A model generated the notes under the pieces. That model saw only the letters and a program-made list of their open reading frames with translations. It was not told the origin of the DNA and did not search any database. A program made the position numbers and the translations under genes. A DNA stretch of 64,000 nucleotides from NCBI RefSeq assembly GCF_000165425.1, contig NW_001798955.1:62001-126000 (forward strand), read 5' to 3'. This document shows, one piece after another, positions 1-14,706 of the stretch (within the stretch, counting starts at the first letter, position 1; every line of letters starts with the position of its first letter). The stretch comes from Paramecium tetraurelia. Lineage: Eukaryota; Ciliophora; Oligohymenophorea; Peniculida; Parameciidae.

Positions 1-1245
1 AATTCACAAGAGAAAGCTAATTATTACAAGATTTATAAAACAAATTAAAAAAAACAGCAGAAAGACATTATGATCTATCACTTAAATTGTAAGAATGGGC
101 AGAAAAAGAAAATAGACTGGCTAATGAATTGGATGCAAGAACTTAAAGTGTTGAAAAGATGGAATAAGAATTGTAAAATGTATTTAATAAACAAACTGAT
201 TTAGAATCAAAATAAATAACTATTATAGAAAGAATACTTATATTGGAGTCTACTAATTAATAACTTTTGGAATAAGAAGCAATGACAAAAAATAAATTAA
301 AGGAAAAAAAAGATTATATATAGGTTTTATGTAAGAATTTAGTTGAGATGGATGAAAAATTGTTGTAACTTAGAAATAGAATGGCTTTATATTCATAAGA
401 GGGTCGATAATTGGCAGAATTAGTAGGGAACTAAGAAAACGAAAGGGAAAATTAAATGAGTCATTTACAAGCGATTAAGGAAGAATTAGAATAAATAGAA
501 TTAGAGAAGAAAGAAAAAATATCATTAATTTAATAGATAAAAAAAGAAATATCAGATAATTCTCAAGACAAGGAAAGACTTGAGTTAGAATTTATTACTA
601 TTTATAGTAAGAATTCTTAACTTAAAGCTTAAATAGGATTCGAAGAAGTTTAGTATTAAAAATTGTTATAAGAATTTGAAATTCTGAAGAAGAAAGATTA
701 GATTAAATATTAAAATCTTTACAGAGACGGAAGCACTTAAATTGAATATGAGTAAGATTAGTTTGAAAGTTTAATTAATGAAATGTAATTCTCCAAAATA
801 ACAAAAGATGAAGTTTTATTTTTAAAGAAAAATTGTTAACAAAATCTTTAAATGTTAACTCAAAGTGATGGAAACCAATAATATTTTAATAATAATCATA
901 TATTAAAAAAGATTTTGCATTTATAATAATTGCTAATAAAGTGTTAAGAAAATGAGAATTAGATTTTGATTGAACAAAATTCTAGGAGGTCTTCCATATT
1001 AGGTTTCAGAGATGAAGAATAAGCATAAAATTAAACATTTGTTTTAGAATAAGTAAGTGAACATTAATATATTTTAGATTGATTAATTCTAATGTAAGAC
1101 TACAATTGTGGAAATTCACATTAATGAATAATGTTTGATTATTGAGAGTAATAATAACAAGGAATAGTAAAAGTTTTTAATAATTATATAGAAAACATTT
1201 ATAATAAAAGATGGCTAGATAATGGATTTTAGATAAACAATTTGA
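1..1245 (+). CDS. Coiled-coil protein, C-terminal part (5' truncated)
   Basis: Open from the left edge in the frame with codons starting at position 3, reading TAA/TAG as Gln. It is a long charged Lys/Glu/Gln/Leu-rich stretch typical of a coiled coil, without a recognisable globular domain. In that frame a TGA falls at 1080, but a typical 25-nt intron (1053-1077, GTAAG...TTTAG) contains that TGA. Removing it keeps the frame open for another 56 codons to TGA at 1243-1245. The start lies outside the window. The function cannot be assigned. It may be a cytoskeletal or basal-body type protein, which is only an inference from composition. Whether the gene ends at 1082 or at 1245 depends on that intron, which I could not confirm. 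Confidence 0.7.
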
Positions 1246-1446
1246 TTCCAACAATGATTTATATCCTTTAGGCATTTTGCATATTGTTTTCAAAGTAGTT
1301 ATATTGCATAAATTTATAGGTTTCTATTTATCAAGTTATCAATATTGCATTGACTGGTTCAAAGGTTTTATAATTATATTAATTATTATTATGATAAATA
1401 ATATGAAGTGTTTAATATATAAATGAGATTAGATTAATTAAATATT

Positions 1447-3088
<1,642 letters not shown>

Positions 3089-3468
3089 TAAAATTTATAA
3101 TATAATATTTTTCAATTTATTCAAATAAATATTCATTTGTATAATTACTATTAAAAAATGAATCTTAAATATATTTAAATGGAGATTAATTAAAATAAAC
3201 AAGAGCATTGATATTTCGATTGAACTAAAATTATTAATAAATTATATGATCTCATTTTGGAAAGAAGTACTCTTGCATTTCTTAAGTATTAAAATAAACC
3301 TGTACTTTTTATTTCATAGTGCAAATTCCCTCTTATTTTAAACCTCTAATTTAGTGGTTCTATACATTTTTATTAAAAATAGTGTGGAAGACTAATTACC
3401 AATAATAACCTAGTGTTGATAATCTTAAATAATATTAATAAATCACACGATATTGATAATTTATAAAA
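3089..3468. other. AT-rich intergenic spacer
   Basis: About 380 bases upstream of the kinase and downstream of the SAPS gene, both on the minus strand. Very AT-rich, with no convincing frame on either strand. It presumably holds the kinase promoter and the SAPS gene 3' end. Confidence 0.5.
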
Positions 3469-6196
3469 TCATTTAATATTTCTGATATAATTTAAAAATT
3501 TTATATCCTTTTTGTTTGCTTATCTAAACTTTTTTTCCTCTGTAATGCTACTTTAACTACTTACAAAGGAATCCCTTAATGAATTAGAACTTTATAAAGA
3601 AAATACTATGTTCTTGTTAGTTTACAACTCCTCAGGAATTGACCTATTTAAATCCTTTTCTTGTCCATTTGATTGAGCTTATTTTGGTTTTTTAAATTTG
3701 ATGGTCCTCTTTTTGCTAGAAGTGCTTGAAAAGCTTATGTTGCTCAGATTAACTAAGCTATTTCGCAAGGAACTAACATCTTGATCTTTGTCTAATTCAT
3801 CAACCATCAAAATTCTTTTGTTATCACTTGTTAATATTTTAGAGTCTTGTTTATTTGTTTTGAGAATCTTGAACTCCTCGTTTTAAACCTAATCCAATTG
3901 TTTAAGTCTTAATGAGGATTCCATTGACTTCTTCCTTATCAATGATAAATTATCAGTTTACTTTGTGTTCCCCATATTAGCCTACCCAAACGTAACAGAC
4001 TTGGACATATTTGAATATTTTTTAATGATGTCCTATACTTTTTTATTTGGACTAATTAATTTTTCATTTTATTCTTAGTCCATCTTCCCACCACTGGAGA
4101 ATTTAAACCTATCCATGGGTTTAACGAAATCTTATAAGCTAATCGACATCATGTCAATTTTCTTGTCGTTATGGTTTCTTTCTGGTGTAACTTCTTGCCA
4201 ATTTGAAAATACGGGAGCAGATGGATTTTAAACATCCTATTAATCTGCCTATTAGGGTTTAGTTGGTAAGGTAGACTGCAGATAGACTCCCTCTACAAAT
4301 TTGTAGTCTGTTTCTTTTCTCTATTCTTAAGTTTAGGGGATTTAGGTTTATGAGGGATCGCTGGGTACTTTAACAAATTCATCTTTTTTTGGAGATTCTT
4401 AGACATTTAATTTTTCAGGTGATTTTCTAGGTTCATATTAATATTCATCAACTTAAGGGTTCTAAACCCTCTCTTCATATTTGTCTGGGCTTTCAAATTC
4501 AGGCGGTTCATCTCCGGAGATGCTGGCAATATTTGTTTGGTTATTTTTCACCTTATTGAAGAGACATTAAGCATTGGAATTGTTTAAATGTTGTTCATTG
4601 CCATAGTGTATTATAGGTTCTGATGACACAGGGATATTTGATGCACTGCCTGGTTATGAAGATCCCAATTTAACAGTGTTCTTTTGGAATGTGATATTGA
4701 ATATGGGACTGACTCTTCTCCATTAGTCATTGAGTAATATGACTTCTTCGATGTGTTTTAATTGCTGATAATATTTGGCTAAAGGTCCATCGATAATTAA
4801 TTTATCATTCAATTCTTTTTAAAACCATGTCAAATGATTGGCTAACAGGTATATATACCCTGGTATAGGAGTTTTCATGGTTATTTTTTCTGAAATGAGG
4901 GTATAAATGTTGATATCTTCAATGAGTATGGTACACCAATAAGGGTGAAAATCACTAATGGCTCTATTGAGGATGTATAACAATAATTTCTCAAAGATTG
5001 AGTGAAAAATATCGGAATTTTTATATTTAAAGTAGATTTAGACAATTTGATTGAATAACTTTAATTAATTCATTTGTTTCCATAATGTAATATTTGAAAT
5101 TCTTGTTAAATTATCGAAAATTTCCAGTAATTTAAGACGTAGAGTTCTGAGTCGTTTATTATCATTTTCTAAGACTTGATTAAATGATTCTACAAATAGG
5201 TTCATTTCTTGTGTAAAGGTGTTCATAAAGTCAGTTTTTTCGAAATCAAGAGTTAATTTTTGATGGTAAGCAATTTCTGAATTTTCTTCGATTATTTTTT
5301 TGGGAATGTTTTCTTCATAGATATTGATGTTTTGCATTTGTAAGGAATAGTAGTTGGAGATGAGTGATAAGATATGAGCTGAACTTTTGGAAAGGAATAA
5401 CTTGTCATGATTTTCTCTTAGACATTTAAACATTTACAGGATGATTTATTTACTGACTATGAATTATACAAGTTTGTGACATAAATCACTTGAAAAGTAT
5501 CTAGTCATTATCTCATGAATCAGGTAAGTGAAGTTAAGGACACTCATCTCTTCCATCACGTTGAAACCACGAAATCCTAATTCAAGGACTTCCAATTTTG
5601 CATCCTCATAATTACCATTTTCAGGGTTGAACAACTGAATGAGTATACTGTTAACTGTGGCTGATTCAAGATGATTCAAGAAGAGTTTGAGCAAATCAAA
5701 TTTGAATATGGTTTAACAAACTTATTTAGGTTCTTTGGATAGTAGAAGAGCGAATAATCTTTAGATGTTTGACCATTAAGGTTCATGGATTTGATCGGGA
5801 GTTTTATGTAATCCTTCAAAGAGAGTTTTAATGGCAGTCTAAGAAGTATAGGAATTAATATTATACTTCCTAGAGAATCATCTAAGTTAAGGGTATAAGA
5901 TCAAGTTCAAAAAATTCAATGGATAGAATTGGGAATATGACAACATTGTCATGGTTTTTTTCTGTAACTTCGTCAATTTATTGCACTATTAAATATAGGA
6001 GTTATTCTGCAATGCTTTTTTGATGCTATCTGATGAAGTCTATCACTTTTAGATTCAGGTTTTTGGCTTATATAAAAAATTCATCCTCAGCCAAAAGTGG
6101 TATGATATTAGATGGATTAGCATGATATTCGTCCATCATGGTTTCCATGGGATGTTTAATAGATGGATTGGTCATTCCATTCAACCACAATAACAT
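3469..6196 (-). CDS. SAPS-domain protein, PP6-type phosphatase regulatory subunit
   Basis: 899 residues. The N-terminal half resembles the SAPS (Sit4-associated protein) domain of PP6 regulatory subunits. It begins with an acidic segment followed by EDEFFIQAKNLNLKVIDFI (family: EDVLQECKAQNRKLIEFL). Helical repeats follow, including a GYIYLLANHLTWF segment that aligns with the conserved GYMGHLTRIAN region. The C-terminal half is low-complexity, Lys/Ser/Gln-rich and probably disordered. SAPS proteins bind PP6/Sit4 catalytic subunits and direct them to substrates. One 28-nt intron lies at 5839-5866, and the exon total divides by three. The start ATG lies only 19 bases after the TMEM231 stop on the same strand, so promoter space is minimal. 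Starts a few codons further in are also possible. The family call rests on pattern similarity only. Confidence 0.7.
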
Positions 6197-6215
6197 TTGA
6201 TAAAATAAATATTAA

Positions 6216-7212
6216 TCATAATTATTCCACTTTGCAAGTGTCAACTATCCTAAACCTAAATAGGAAGATCAAAAACTCTCTCCCGATGATCCAAATGATT
6301 ATGAACACTGAAAAATATTGCAGCCATGCCAATTTCATTATCGCAAGTAAACTTACCCATCTTTGAATCAATTGCAATTTAATGTTGTCCAATTTTATAC
6401 TAACTCTCAATTGCTTCTCAGAATTCCCTCCAATCTTTCTACTGATATACCGAGGTCGAACTGAATATGTTCTAGTATAAATCTGCGACAGCATTTCACC
6501 CATCCATTGATTACTCAGGTTATCATCAACTATGATTTCTGAATAATAATCAATATCAAAATTGCTATTATAGGTAATTTCAATTGAATACCTTGATGGC
6601 AATGGTTCTTATTGATAGAATTGAACTTCTCCCGCTATTTGCAATTACGATAGTCCTTAACCACTGATTATTTCAGACTCCTAAAAGTACAAATAACAAT
6701 CAAATTTGAAATGCAAACTTGCAAAGTAACATCTTAGAGGCAATAATATTGTAACCTATTTGATTTTATCTGCATCTGTGAATAATTAGAAATCAAAATT
6801 AAGCTATTCAGGAACATTGTCCGCATTTGTGTCATCCATCAAAGCCTATTCAATTATTATTCATAATTTACTGATATTTTTGATCCTTGCAAAGTCAAAT
6901 ATTAATATGATAACAATTATTCTGATCCGTCGATCTTCTGATATTTTTGATTTGTGAAATGGTACACTAAATCATCTGATGTGATGACGTTTACAAAATG
7001 AAATCCCTCATATTCAATGTCTAATTATTCCTCGAATGTGGATACCATGATCCAGAAGTCTTATTAGTCAGTTGAATACTTTCAGAAGCAAAAACTAGTA
7101 CAAATGGGATCACAATGATACCAAAGTATACTATTATGCAAGTGCATGTAGGAATCGATATCAATTTGCTGGTGTATGTAATTTCAAATTTTTCTCTTGA
7201 TAAAGTAAACAT
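6216..7212 (-). CDS. TMEM231: TMEM231, ciliary transition-zone membrane protein
   Basis: 316 residues, the same length as the human protein. A transmembrane segment lies near residues 20-45, followed by an extracytoplasmic region with the family's FWIMVSTFEEQ motif, then a second transmembrane segment near the C-terminus preceded by IMKLAWLQYFSVF (family: MVKFAWVQYVSIL). TMEM231 is part of the MKS/B9 module that gates entry of membrane proteins into cilia. Two introns are needed: 20 nt at 7060-7079 (unusually ending AAG) and 26 nt at 6846-6871. The conserved FW segment only appears when the first is removed, and the exon total then divides by three. Its 5' end overlaps the end of the DOP1 reading frame on the same strand. 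The call is strong because both ends and the middle match the family. Confidence 0.9.
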
Positions 7213-10200
7213 ATATTAATCATTATTATCTCATATATAAACTAATCCAATTAGATGAAATCGTTCTCTATCAAGTCTTCGATATCTTCATTCGCCGTGT
7301 AAATCCTAATGCTATTCAACTGCACCAAATAGTTACACAATTACAGAGAGATTTCCTCCAACTATTGTTGTCCATCCACTTTGATTTACTTAATTATTAT
7401 TTCTCTCTTCTAAGGATCAGTCACATTGGTCTATTCCACCTTGCTGTAATCAACTGAATATTGCTAGAATAAGAAGTTTGAACAGTAGGGCTAATACAAA
7501 AATGGAGTTATGGGTACTCCTATGCCCTAGTTCTCTTGAATCTTAATTCCAAAGTAATCATAAATGAAAATCCATTGATGGAGGAAAAATTCATCTTATT
7601 ACATGAAAGAAATCATTTCCACTAATTTGAGAGCAGCTAGTACCAAATTTTAGTTTGATTGCTTATTTTTGAAAATACTAATCAATAAGGTTAGAAGTGT
7701 TGGCCACATATTTCTAAATAGTTCGTTTAATTAAATTGGTGACAATCTCAAGATCAGAATCCTCACACAAAATAGAATAAGCATAACAAGTCCAGGATTG
7801 GCCGAATCCGATTTTATAACTTCAGAGATCTTTTCAATGAGCAAATCTAATTTCTTCGTATATCTATCTCTCTCTCCACTGAATATCAGAAAACAGATTC
7901 GTTCAAAAGTCCTAATTCTCCTTTTGTTCTCCTCCCCTTCTCTGCTGAAGAAGAACGAAGATTATTAAGCGACCTACTCTAAATACTAAGTGAATAGATC
8001 ACTTCTGCCATACTACACAACCCAATTAATAATCTTAGTCCAATACTTTAAAGTATGCTTTGATTATATGAAGAAGTCCTCTTTGTTGAAAATGTTGAGT
8101 ATTGAGTCTTTATAAACCTTCAATAACACTTGTCTTGCTTTATCTAACTGGAAATACAACATCTCTGAGATCATTTAAACATAAATCTAATTGTATTGAC
8201 TTCTGTTCTCTAAGAGAGGATACAGAATGTCCATCATTTCTTTACATCTCAAAACCACTCGTTCTGTCTTTTCCACAGCATAAGAGTTTTAAAGCAATTC
8301 CAAGGCTACGTTTTTAAGTGTCTTTATGCACATCAACCTGTAGATAGTCTAAATGAAATCCTCAGTCACACTGCTCAATTAACTAAATATTAGTTTCTCA
8401 ATGTCAGTCACTTCATATTGTACCTCTTTATTGAGAGATCTTATGACATTCAAGTATATGTCATATAGAGTTGGAGTTAAAGGAGTCACCACTTTAAATT
8501 TGATTGAATATTACTGAAACAAATCATCTCCTTCAGATTTGATGCCTGGGTCATTCCAAAAGATATTAAGTTTTCCTCCGAATTAAGCCACATATTTTAA
8601 CTTATCATTTATGAATTCATGATGTTGATTTCTGAATCGCTGATCTCCAACTATTTCTTTGGGAGAATATTTACGAGTTAAGAGTAATTACAATTCCAAT
8701 AACCACATATTTGTGCTTGGGGATTTCGATAAAGCCAGTATCTACAGAATTTTCATTATTTACACCCAAAAAGGGAGAAGATTTTCTTTCTTTAACTAAT
8801 TTGGATCTATTTAAGCAAAAGTGAAATAACAATATAAAAAGTATAGGATATTAGTTTCTTGTTGAGAAATCTAGAAATTCAACATTGTGGTTGACAATTT
8901 CTTCCTTCTATAAATATCATAATATTTCTGCAACTCCTATAATTATTAACATTCCAATAGACTGTCCAAGAACAGTTCAATTGGACATTGCATCATAATC
9001 ATAATTTCAATAGTTTTCAATAGAAAAGTGTTTTGATGGAGAGAGAAAGGATCAATCAGAATTTATTCGTTTTCAAAGAACAATTTTTGTAGTAGATTGA
9101 TTTAATTACTCCATACTGAGAGTAAGGCAGTCATGAATTATTTAGAGTAACTCATAAATAATGGTTTCATCATTTATAAGATCTAAGGCTTGACAATGTT
9201 GGTCTCCTTGGTTTGTTACTCTTATAGAATTTTATTGAATGAATTGAATTTGTCAAATGAATACGATCCAATACCCATAGCAGTCATAGTATCAGAGTAT
9301 TTAATGAAGTCTTATCCCAACGACCAACAATTTATATATAATTCAAGAATCGAAGGCAGGGTTGATATAATTACTTCGCAAGTATTCTGAAACTTTTAGA
9401 AAATTAACTTGGTTGTTTTACTTTGATCTTAAACATTTAGCAATCCAAATGTTATCATAGATTTAACTGTGTTGAAAACAGTATTGTCCCCTTTCATCTT
9501 CTCGTAAAACATGTCATCCCTTTCTTGCAATCCAAGAATATGTTTTAAAATGGTCTTCACTCCAATTAGGATGGATTATATTTCATGTTGAGATGACCCT
9601 TAGAGGAAATCGAATTAATTCATCTTCTGATCTGATTTCTATTATTCATATTATCTATTTGCAATATCTTTAATCATTTTAAAATAGGCAGTCAAAATTT
9701 ATTGAACGCAATCAGTCAATGTTTATTATCTCAAATGTTCAGCTAACAAAGGGATGCATGTGCTAATGAAGTGAATGTATTAGGCTCTGACATACAGCAC
9801 ATGAGTATGCATACCCCTCAGAAGAGTAGGAATGAAAATGCTATTACTAACTGATCTACTCATGGTATCTTCAATCAATTCTCTTTGCTCTGGTTGGAAT
9901 TTAGTTCTAAATGAGGAATTGAAGAAAATAACTTTGAACAAATTCAGAATTTACACCTGCATAACTAGATCTTCATTTTCAATTGCATGATATAATACAA
10001 TCTACAAGGGTTGCATGATATACTCAGCAAATTTCAAGGAGACAATTGGATTTTCAACATTGACAATCAATAATTCAATGTATTCACATGCAGATGCATT
10101 AACAGCAGCATTTTCCTTGTAGAATTTCAAAGACATACTTTCTATGGCTTATCCTTACACATATTTCAGACAAATGATGACCAATAAATCTAAGTACATC

Positions 10201-12926
10201 ATGGTGTCCTTTTACATAATGACACTACTTTCATTAGTGAAATGCATACGGATATCCTTGATGTAAGATGAGATCTCTGTCTCTTAGACATATTCCATGA
10301 ATCTAGCACTGAATGAGATAAGAATTGATTTTAGTTTTTTGATGGTTTCATTGATTCTTTTGGTTTCATAAACTTTGGCAAAGAATATCTATTAGTTGTC
10401 AGTCAAATACCAAGATGAACTACTTTAAATTAGAACTTCGAATAGAGGATCCAAGATTCTCTCTAACATTTCTGTTGATTCTAATAACCAATTTTTAGCA
10501 TTGTGTCTTATGATTGGATTCTCGTGATCCAAGAAATCAAGCATCAGAAAGAGTCCCACCTTGTTTAGATCTTATAGTTCCTTATAATGAGTGGCACTTA
10601 ATTTCCAAAAGAGAGCAAATCTTCTGATGGCTGCTTCTTGCATATTTTTGAATTGATGAATTACAACTTCAGTGAAAAATGTTGGGAACACTTTTGATAG
10701 ATTGACAATCATTTCTATGATTCTTTCATGGAAAAAAGGATAGTCAAGAAGATTCCACAATTTCTCTAGAGTAAGTTTGGTATAATCTTATCCCTCAACA
10801 ATTTGATTCTTCAACATTTTTGTCCTACTTTCTTCTATAATCAATTTCTTCAGATTCTCATATATGATATCCACTTTCTCAGATATCAATATCTCAATCA
10901 TACTTTGAATGGCTAATAAAGAGATTGATGGGTTTTCCTCTTTGATGATTTTAGTAATTGATGTAAACCATTTTGGTAGTAGTTGAACTTCCTTGTTTTA
11001 TTTGAATCTTAATCCCTTAATTAATGATTTACTAATTGATTCAAACTCCACTCTTATTTATTCATCTCCATCGAGTATTACATCAGACAAATTCTAATAC
11101 AACTACCCGAATTCTTCAATGGCATCATCATAATTTGACATCTCTGCTGGCCCTACTAATTGTTTATCCAATTATTATGGCAATTGTTCCATTCTAACTA
11201 ATAGTGTGTTCAAAGTGGAACCAGGAGATTGTTTTCTCAATTCTTCAGGTGAAAATTTTGACAAGCAAGTCATCAAATTAGCTGCAGCACTTCTTAATAA
11301 TGTAAATTCTATGGACTTCTCAAAATTATCCTCTTTGGTGATGAGAATAGAAAATAAGAAGTTAATATAAGTGTTGTATACTTTGCTGACCTCATTAACA
11401 ACAATCAACAGAAATGATGTGATTGATTCCAATAACCTTTTGCAAGATTTTACAATTTCTGGATATTTTTTGTGATTAGTCTCAACATATTTAATTAGAT
11501 TAAAGGAGACCTGACCAATCAGTAATTCAACCATATGATCATGTTCCATAAAGAAATTATACAATAATTTAATTGGAAAGACTGCATTTTATTCATTGGC
11601 TTCTTATTGTAAGAATTTGTTAAATGAATTCGCAACATGTTAAAGAATATCTTTATTTTGTTCAGTTATCTAGTACTTGTTATCCATGTCTGGTTTACCA
11701 AATAACCATTAATTGACTCTTCTGGTAACTGATAAATCTTTTCTAATTAGTAATTTCAATGAGGCTTCAACCAATATCTCTTTACTTTCTTAGATGACAT
11801 TCGATTTCAAATGAGTATACATCATATCGAGTGCTTATCTCTTGATCAATTAACTATATAGAATTGGTGATCATACTTTTCATCTTCCAAAGAGGAAATG
11901 AGTGCAGACACATAAAGTGGTGGAAAATTGTTTTCAGGTGTTTCCTCATCGATACCATCTTCAATGATCATCAGAGCTTACTTTCGCTTCAATTCCATAC
12001 TCTATTCTACAACAATAGTTCTCTTTCTAATTTCATTCTATGCCTTGTTATCCATAGCTTATATTATGGAATCATCTTTGATGTCTTCTAAATCTTGATT
12101 ATTTTGAGGAGCTTTCAATTGATTTTGTTACTGTTCTTATGCAATAATCTATTATGATTTCTATTACTCTTCTTCTTCGTATTCATCACTCATGTAATCT
12201 GATTGCTCATCCTCTTATTCCTATTGCATTTTTGGGATCTTCTGAGATAAATACTTTATAGATGAACTATGGTGATATCTGCACAATGTACCTCCTGCAT
12301 TTAGAACTTCGAAGCATGGACATCCACACTGATCCTATGAGAAATTTTCTGCCTGCCGATTGACTCAATTCATCTAATACACTCATGCAATTCTTTTGAT
12401 TAGCTTCTTATTAATCATCCAAACCAGGCAATATACTGGCAACTAATCCTGGTAACATAGGTATTAACTCTCTTCCCAAAGGAACGTAATGTTATTTAAT
12501 TAGATCCAAGAATTATGGTCTTACTTTAGAAGATGCATTCGAAAAAAAGGGTAGCAGTCCAATTGAATATAGGGCGAGATCTTCCAAATACAATTTCACC
12601 ACTCCTGATGGATCTCCTTCAACGCTGAAGCTTGCCATATTTTTGAATAATTGATCATAGATCTTCAATACAGACATGTGAATTGGTGCAGAAAGCTAAT
12701 TAATCGACTAAACTCATACGTGAGGATTTAGACATTACGCTAATCTCTTGCTTAATTATATTTTCTCGATTATGTATGGAGATGGGTGTTATTTCAACAA
12801 CCCTTCGATTTTCATCAATAATGGAGCTATATCAGCCCATTCTTGGTTCTTCTCGAACTTATTTAGATAATATTGTAGATTAGTATTCAAAGACGATGTG
12901 TGCTAAACCAATTTTGATTTATCCAT
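7161..12926 (-). CDS. DOP1: DOP1/Dopey, endosome-Golgi trafficking protein
   Basis: About 1,897 residues. The first 300 match the DOP1 N-terminal domain. They contain EWADIAPLLMKIEGLL, QLSKRLAQCLNPH, VRPQFLDLIKQHYVPLG and WMSMLRSSKCR leading to IKYLSQKIPK, and then the VTRRVNQWLFG segment. The remainder is helical-repeat-like. DOP1 forms a complex with MON2 and phospholipid flippases and acts in endosome-to-Golgi and organelle traffic. Three introns are needed in the first 1.1 kb: 24 nt after the NPH codons, then 25 and 23 nt. All later segments then share one frame. That frame does not meet a TGA until 7161, so the 3' end overlaps the TMEM231 start by about 50 bases. An unrecognised 3' intron could shorten it. 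I checked the middle of the gene only by sampling for in-frame TGA. Confidence 0.88.
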
Positions 12927-12981
12927 TAACTATTTAAATATATTACTAAAGTACAAGAATTAGACATATAAATATATTTTT
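12927..12981. promoter_or_regulatory. Shared divergent promoter, DOP1 / ferrochelatase
   Basis: Only 55 bases separate the two start codons, which point away from each other. Whatever initiates both transcripts must lie here or within the coding ends. The sequence is AT-rich. I cannot name specific elements. Confidence 0.5.
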
Positions 12982-14151
12982 ATGAAATCCATTTACCAAT
13001 TCACCAAATTCAGATCCTCCACATATAATCAGTCTCTGCCGTACCTTGAACAAACCAAATTCGATCCCAAAAATCAAACCGCCATTCTTATGCTGAATCT
13101 AGGAGGGTGATCTCTAACAATATAGGCTAGGCCCAATTCATATTAAGAAATCAGTCCATTCTTGGTCAGATTCTTTGAAGACACCACTGTCATTAGAATA
13201 CCTTTCGGTTTGGGTCCATACATAGCTAGATTGAGAGGTCCTGCCAAAATCAATAAGCAATACGAGAAAATAGGAGGCTTCTCTCCTCTCTTCAAATGGA
13301 CAATGGTCCAAGGAATTTTGATGAGCAAGCCATAGGGAAGTGGATTTCTACCAGCATTTCGATATGGCTTACCCCTTCAGGAAGATGCTATTGAGTATGC
13401 CTTTGAGAAAACTGAAGGAAGAATATAAAAATTCTTACTCTTTTCTCAATATCCTCAATATTCTTGTTCAACTGGAGGGAATGCAATAAGAAATGCCATT
13501 GAATTACTACAAAAATATAAGACAATTCAACCGAAATTGGAAGTGTCAGTAATTGATTCTTGGCATAAAAACAAATTCTACATTTCTGCCATGGCTACTC
13601 TGTTGAACAATAAAATTAAGGCTCAGAATTTGGATCCCAAAGATACACTCATTCTATTCACAGCTCATTCTCTACCAGCTGATTTTGTATGGGATGGTGA
13701 GAAATATCCATATTACATCTACGAGTCTTGCTAATTGGTCATTGACAATCTTAAGAATATGGGAGTCTCTATTACTTTTGATTTATCCTACTAATCCAAA
13801 GTAGGCTTGAACAAATGGCTCAGACCTGCCACTCATCATGCTCTCAGTCAATACATCCGGAACAGCAAATTCAAAAACATTCTGATTTCTCCTATGGGAT
13901 TCACTAGTGATCATCTTGAAACACTCTATGAATTAGATATCTAACTCATGGAAGACTTAAAGAAGGATATTGAATCTAGTAAGAAAAATGTGATTAGGGG
14001 TGATTCATTAAATGACCACCCATAATTCATCGCAGCATTGAGTGACCTAGTTACTTAAGGGTTGGGTAACAAAAAGTGCAGCAGCAAGAGAGAAAGATGT
14101 GTAGACTGTAAATTCGAGTAGTGTGACATAGTTAATAAGCATGAGTTATGA
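12982..14151 (+). CDS. FECH: Ferrochelatase, predicted [2Fe-2S] type
   Basis: 381 residues. It inserts ferrous iron into protoporphyrin IX, the last step of haem synthesis. Visible motifs, in order: LMLNLGG near the N-terminus, SQYPQYSCSTGG, the catalytic histidine in FTAHSLPADFVWDGE, and the late ISPMGFTSDHLETLYE segment. The extreme C-terminus has a CVDCKFEQC cluster (C-x2-C-x4-C). Together with the Cys in YSCSTGG, this gives the four ligands used by the iron-sulfur cluster of animal ferrochelatases. The first ~35 residues are basic and Ser/Gln-rich and could be a mitochondrial presequence. One 24-nt intron (13107-13130) contains a TGA, and removing it restores the GG motif and gives an exact codon count. 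Confidence 0.93.
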
Positions 14152-14215
14152 TATTAAATATATATATGCTTGCAATGAAAAATTTTATTATTTTTTAAAT
14201 ATTAATCACACACTT

Positions 14216-14602
14216 ATGATGCAAGGCCCATAATTAACCACAAAAACTATAACGTATGAAAGTGATATATTTGATGTTGAAACTCGATATATACTATTTG
14301 CTTTAGGACCTTGCTTGGATTTAGATTTACAATACTATGTCTTTAACATTTTCAATTAATTTTTAAAGCAAGGTATTTCAATTTGTGAAGTTGATAAGCC
14401 GTTAGAAGGCAGGAAGGAGATTTTCTTTGCTAAATTATAACCTGATATTGATCCTTTATTAGTTCCCAATATTATTGATCAGATACTAAGCCCAATTAAA
14501 GAATTCATTATCAACTTTACAAAAGACGATAAGAATCTTGATTCTCTCTATGATGAGACCATGATATTAATAAAGTAGTTAAATTCTATCAAAATTGAAT
14601 GA
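14216..14602 (+). CDS. Unknown small protein (128 aa)
   Basis: An intron-free frame of 129 codons starting at two consecutive ATGs and ending at TGA, 64 bases after the ferrochelatase stop. Codon composition is coding-like, with mixed acidic, aromatic and leucine residues and no transmembrane segment or cysteine motif. I do not recognise the family. The hydrophobic central stretch ILFALGPCLDLDLQYYVFNI suggests a small folded protein rather than a random frame. Confidence 0.6.
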
Positions 14603-14706
14603 GTTTTTATTATATTTGCTTCATATAATCATAAATATTGTATTTAGAATGACTAATATATATATATAGTTCTTTCTTTAGTAAAATAGTTAAATCAAAA
14701 CAATTT

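Noticed and set aside
9190-9390. Plus-strand frame inside DOP1
   Set aside because: Lies opposite a continuous DOP1 frame. No independent features.
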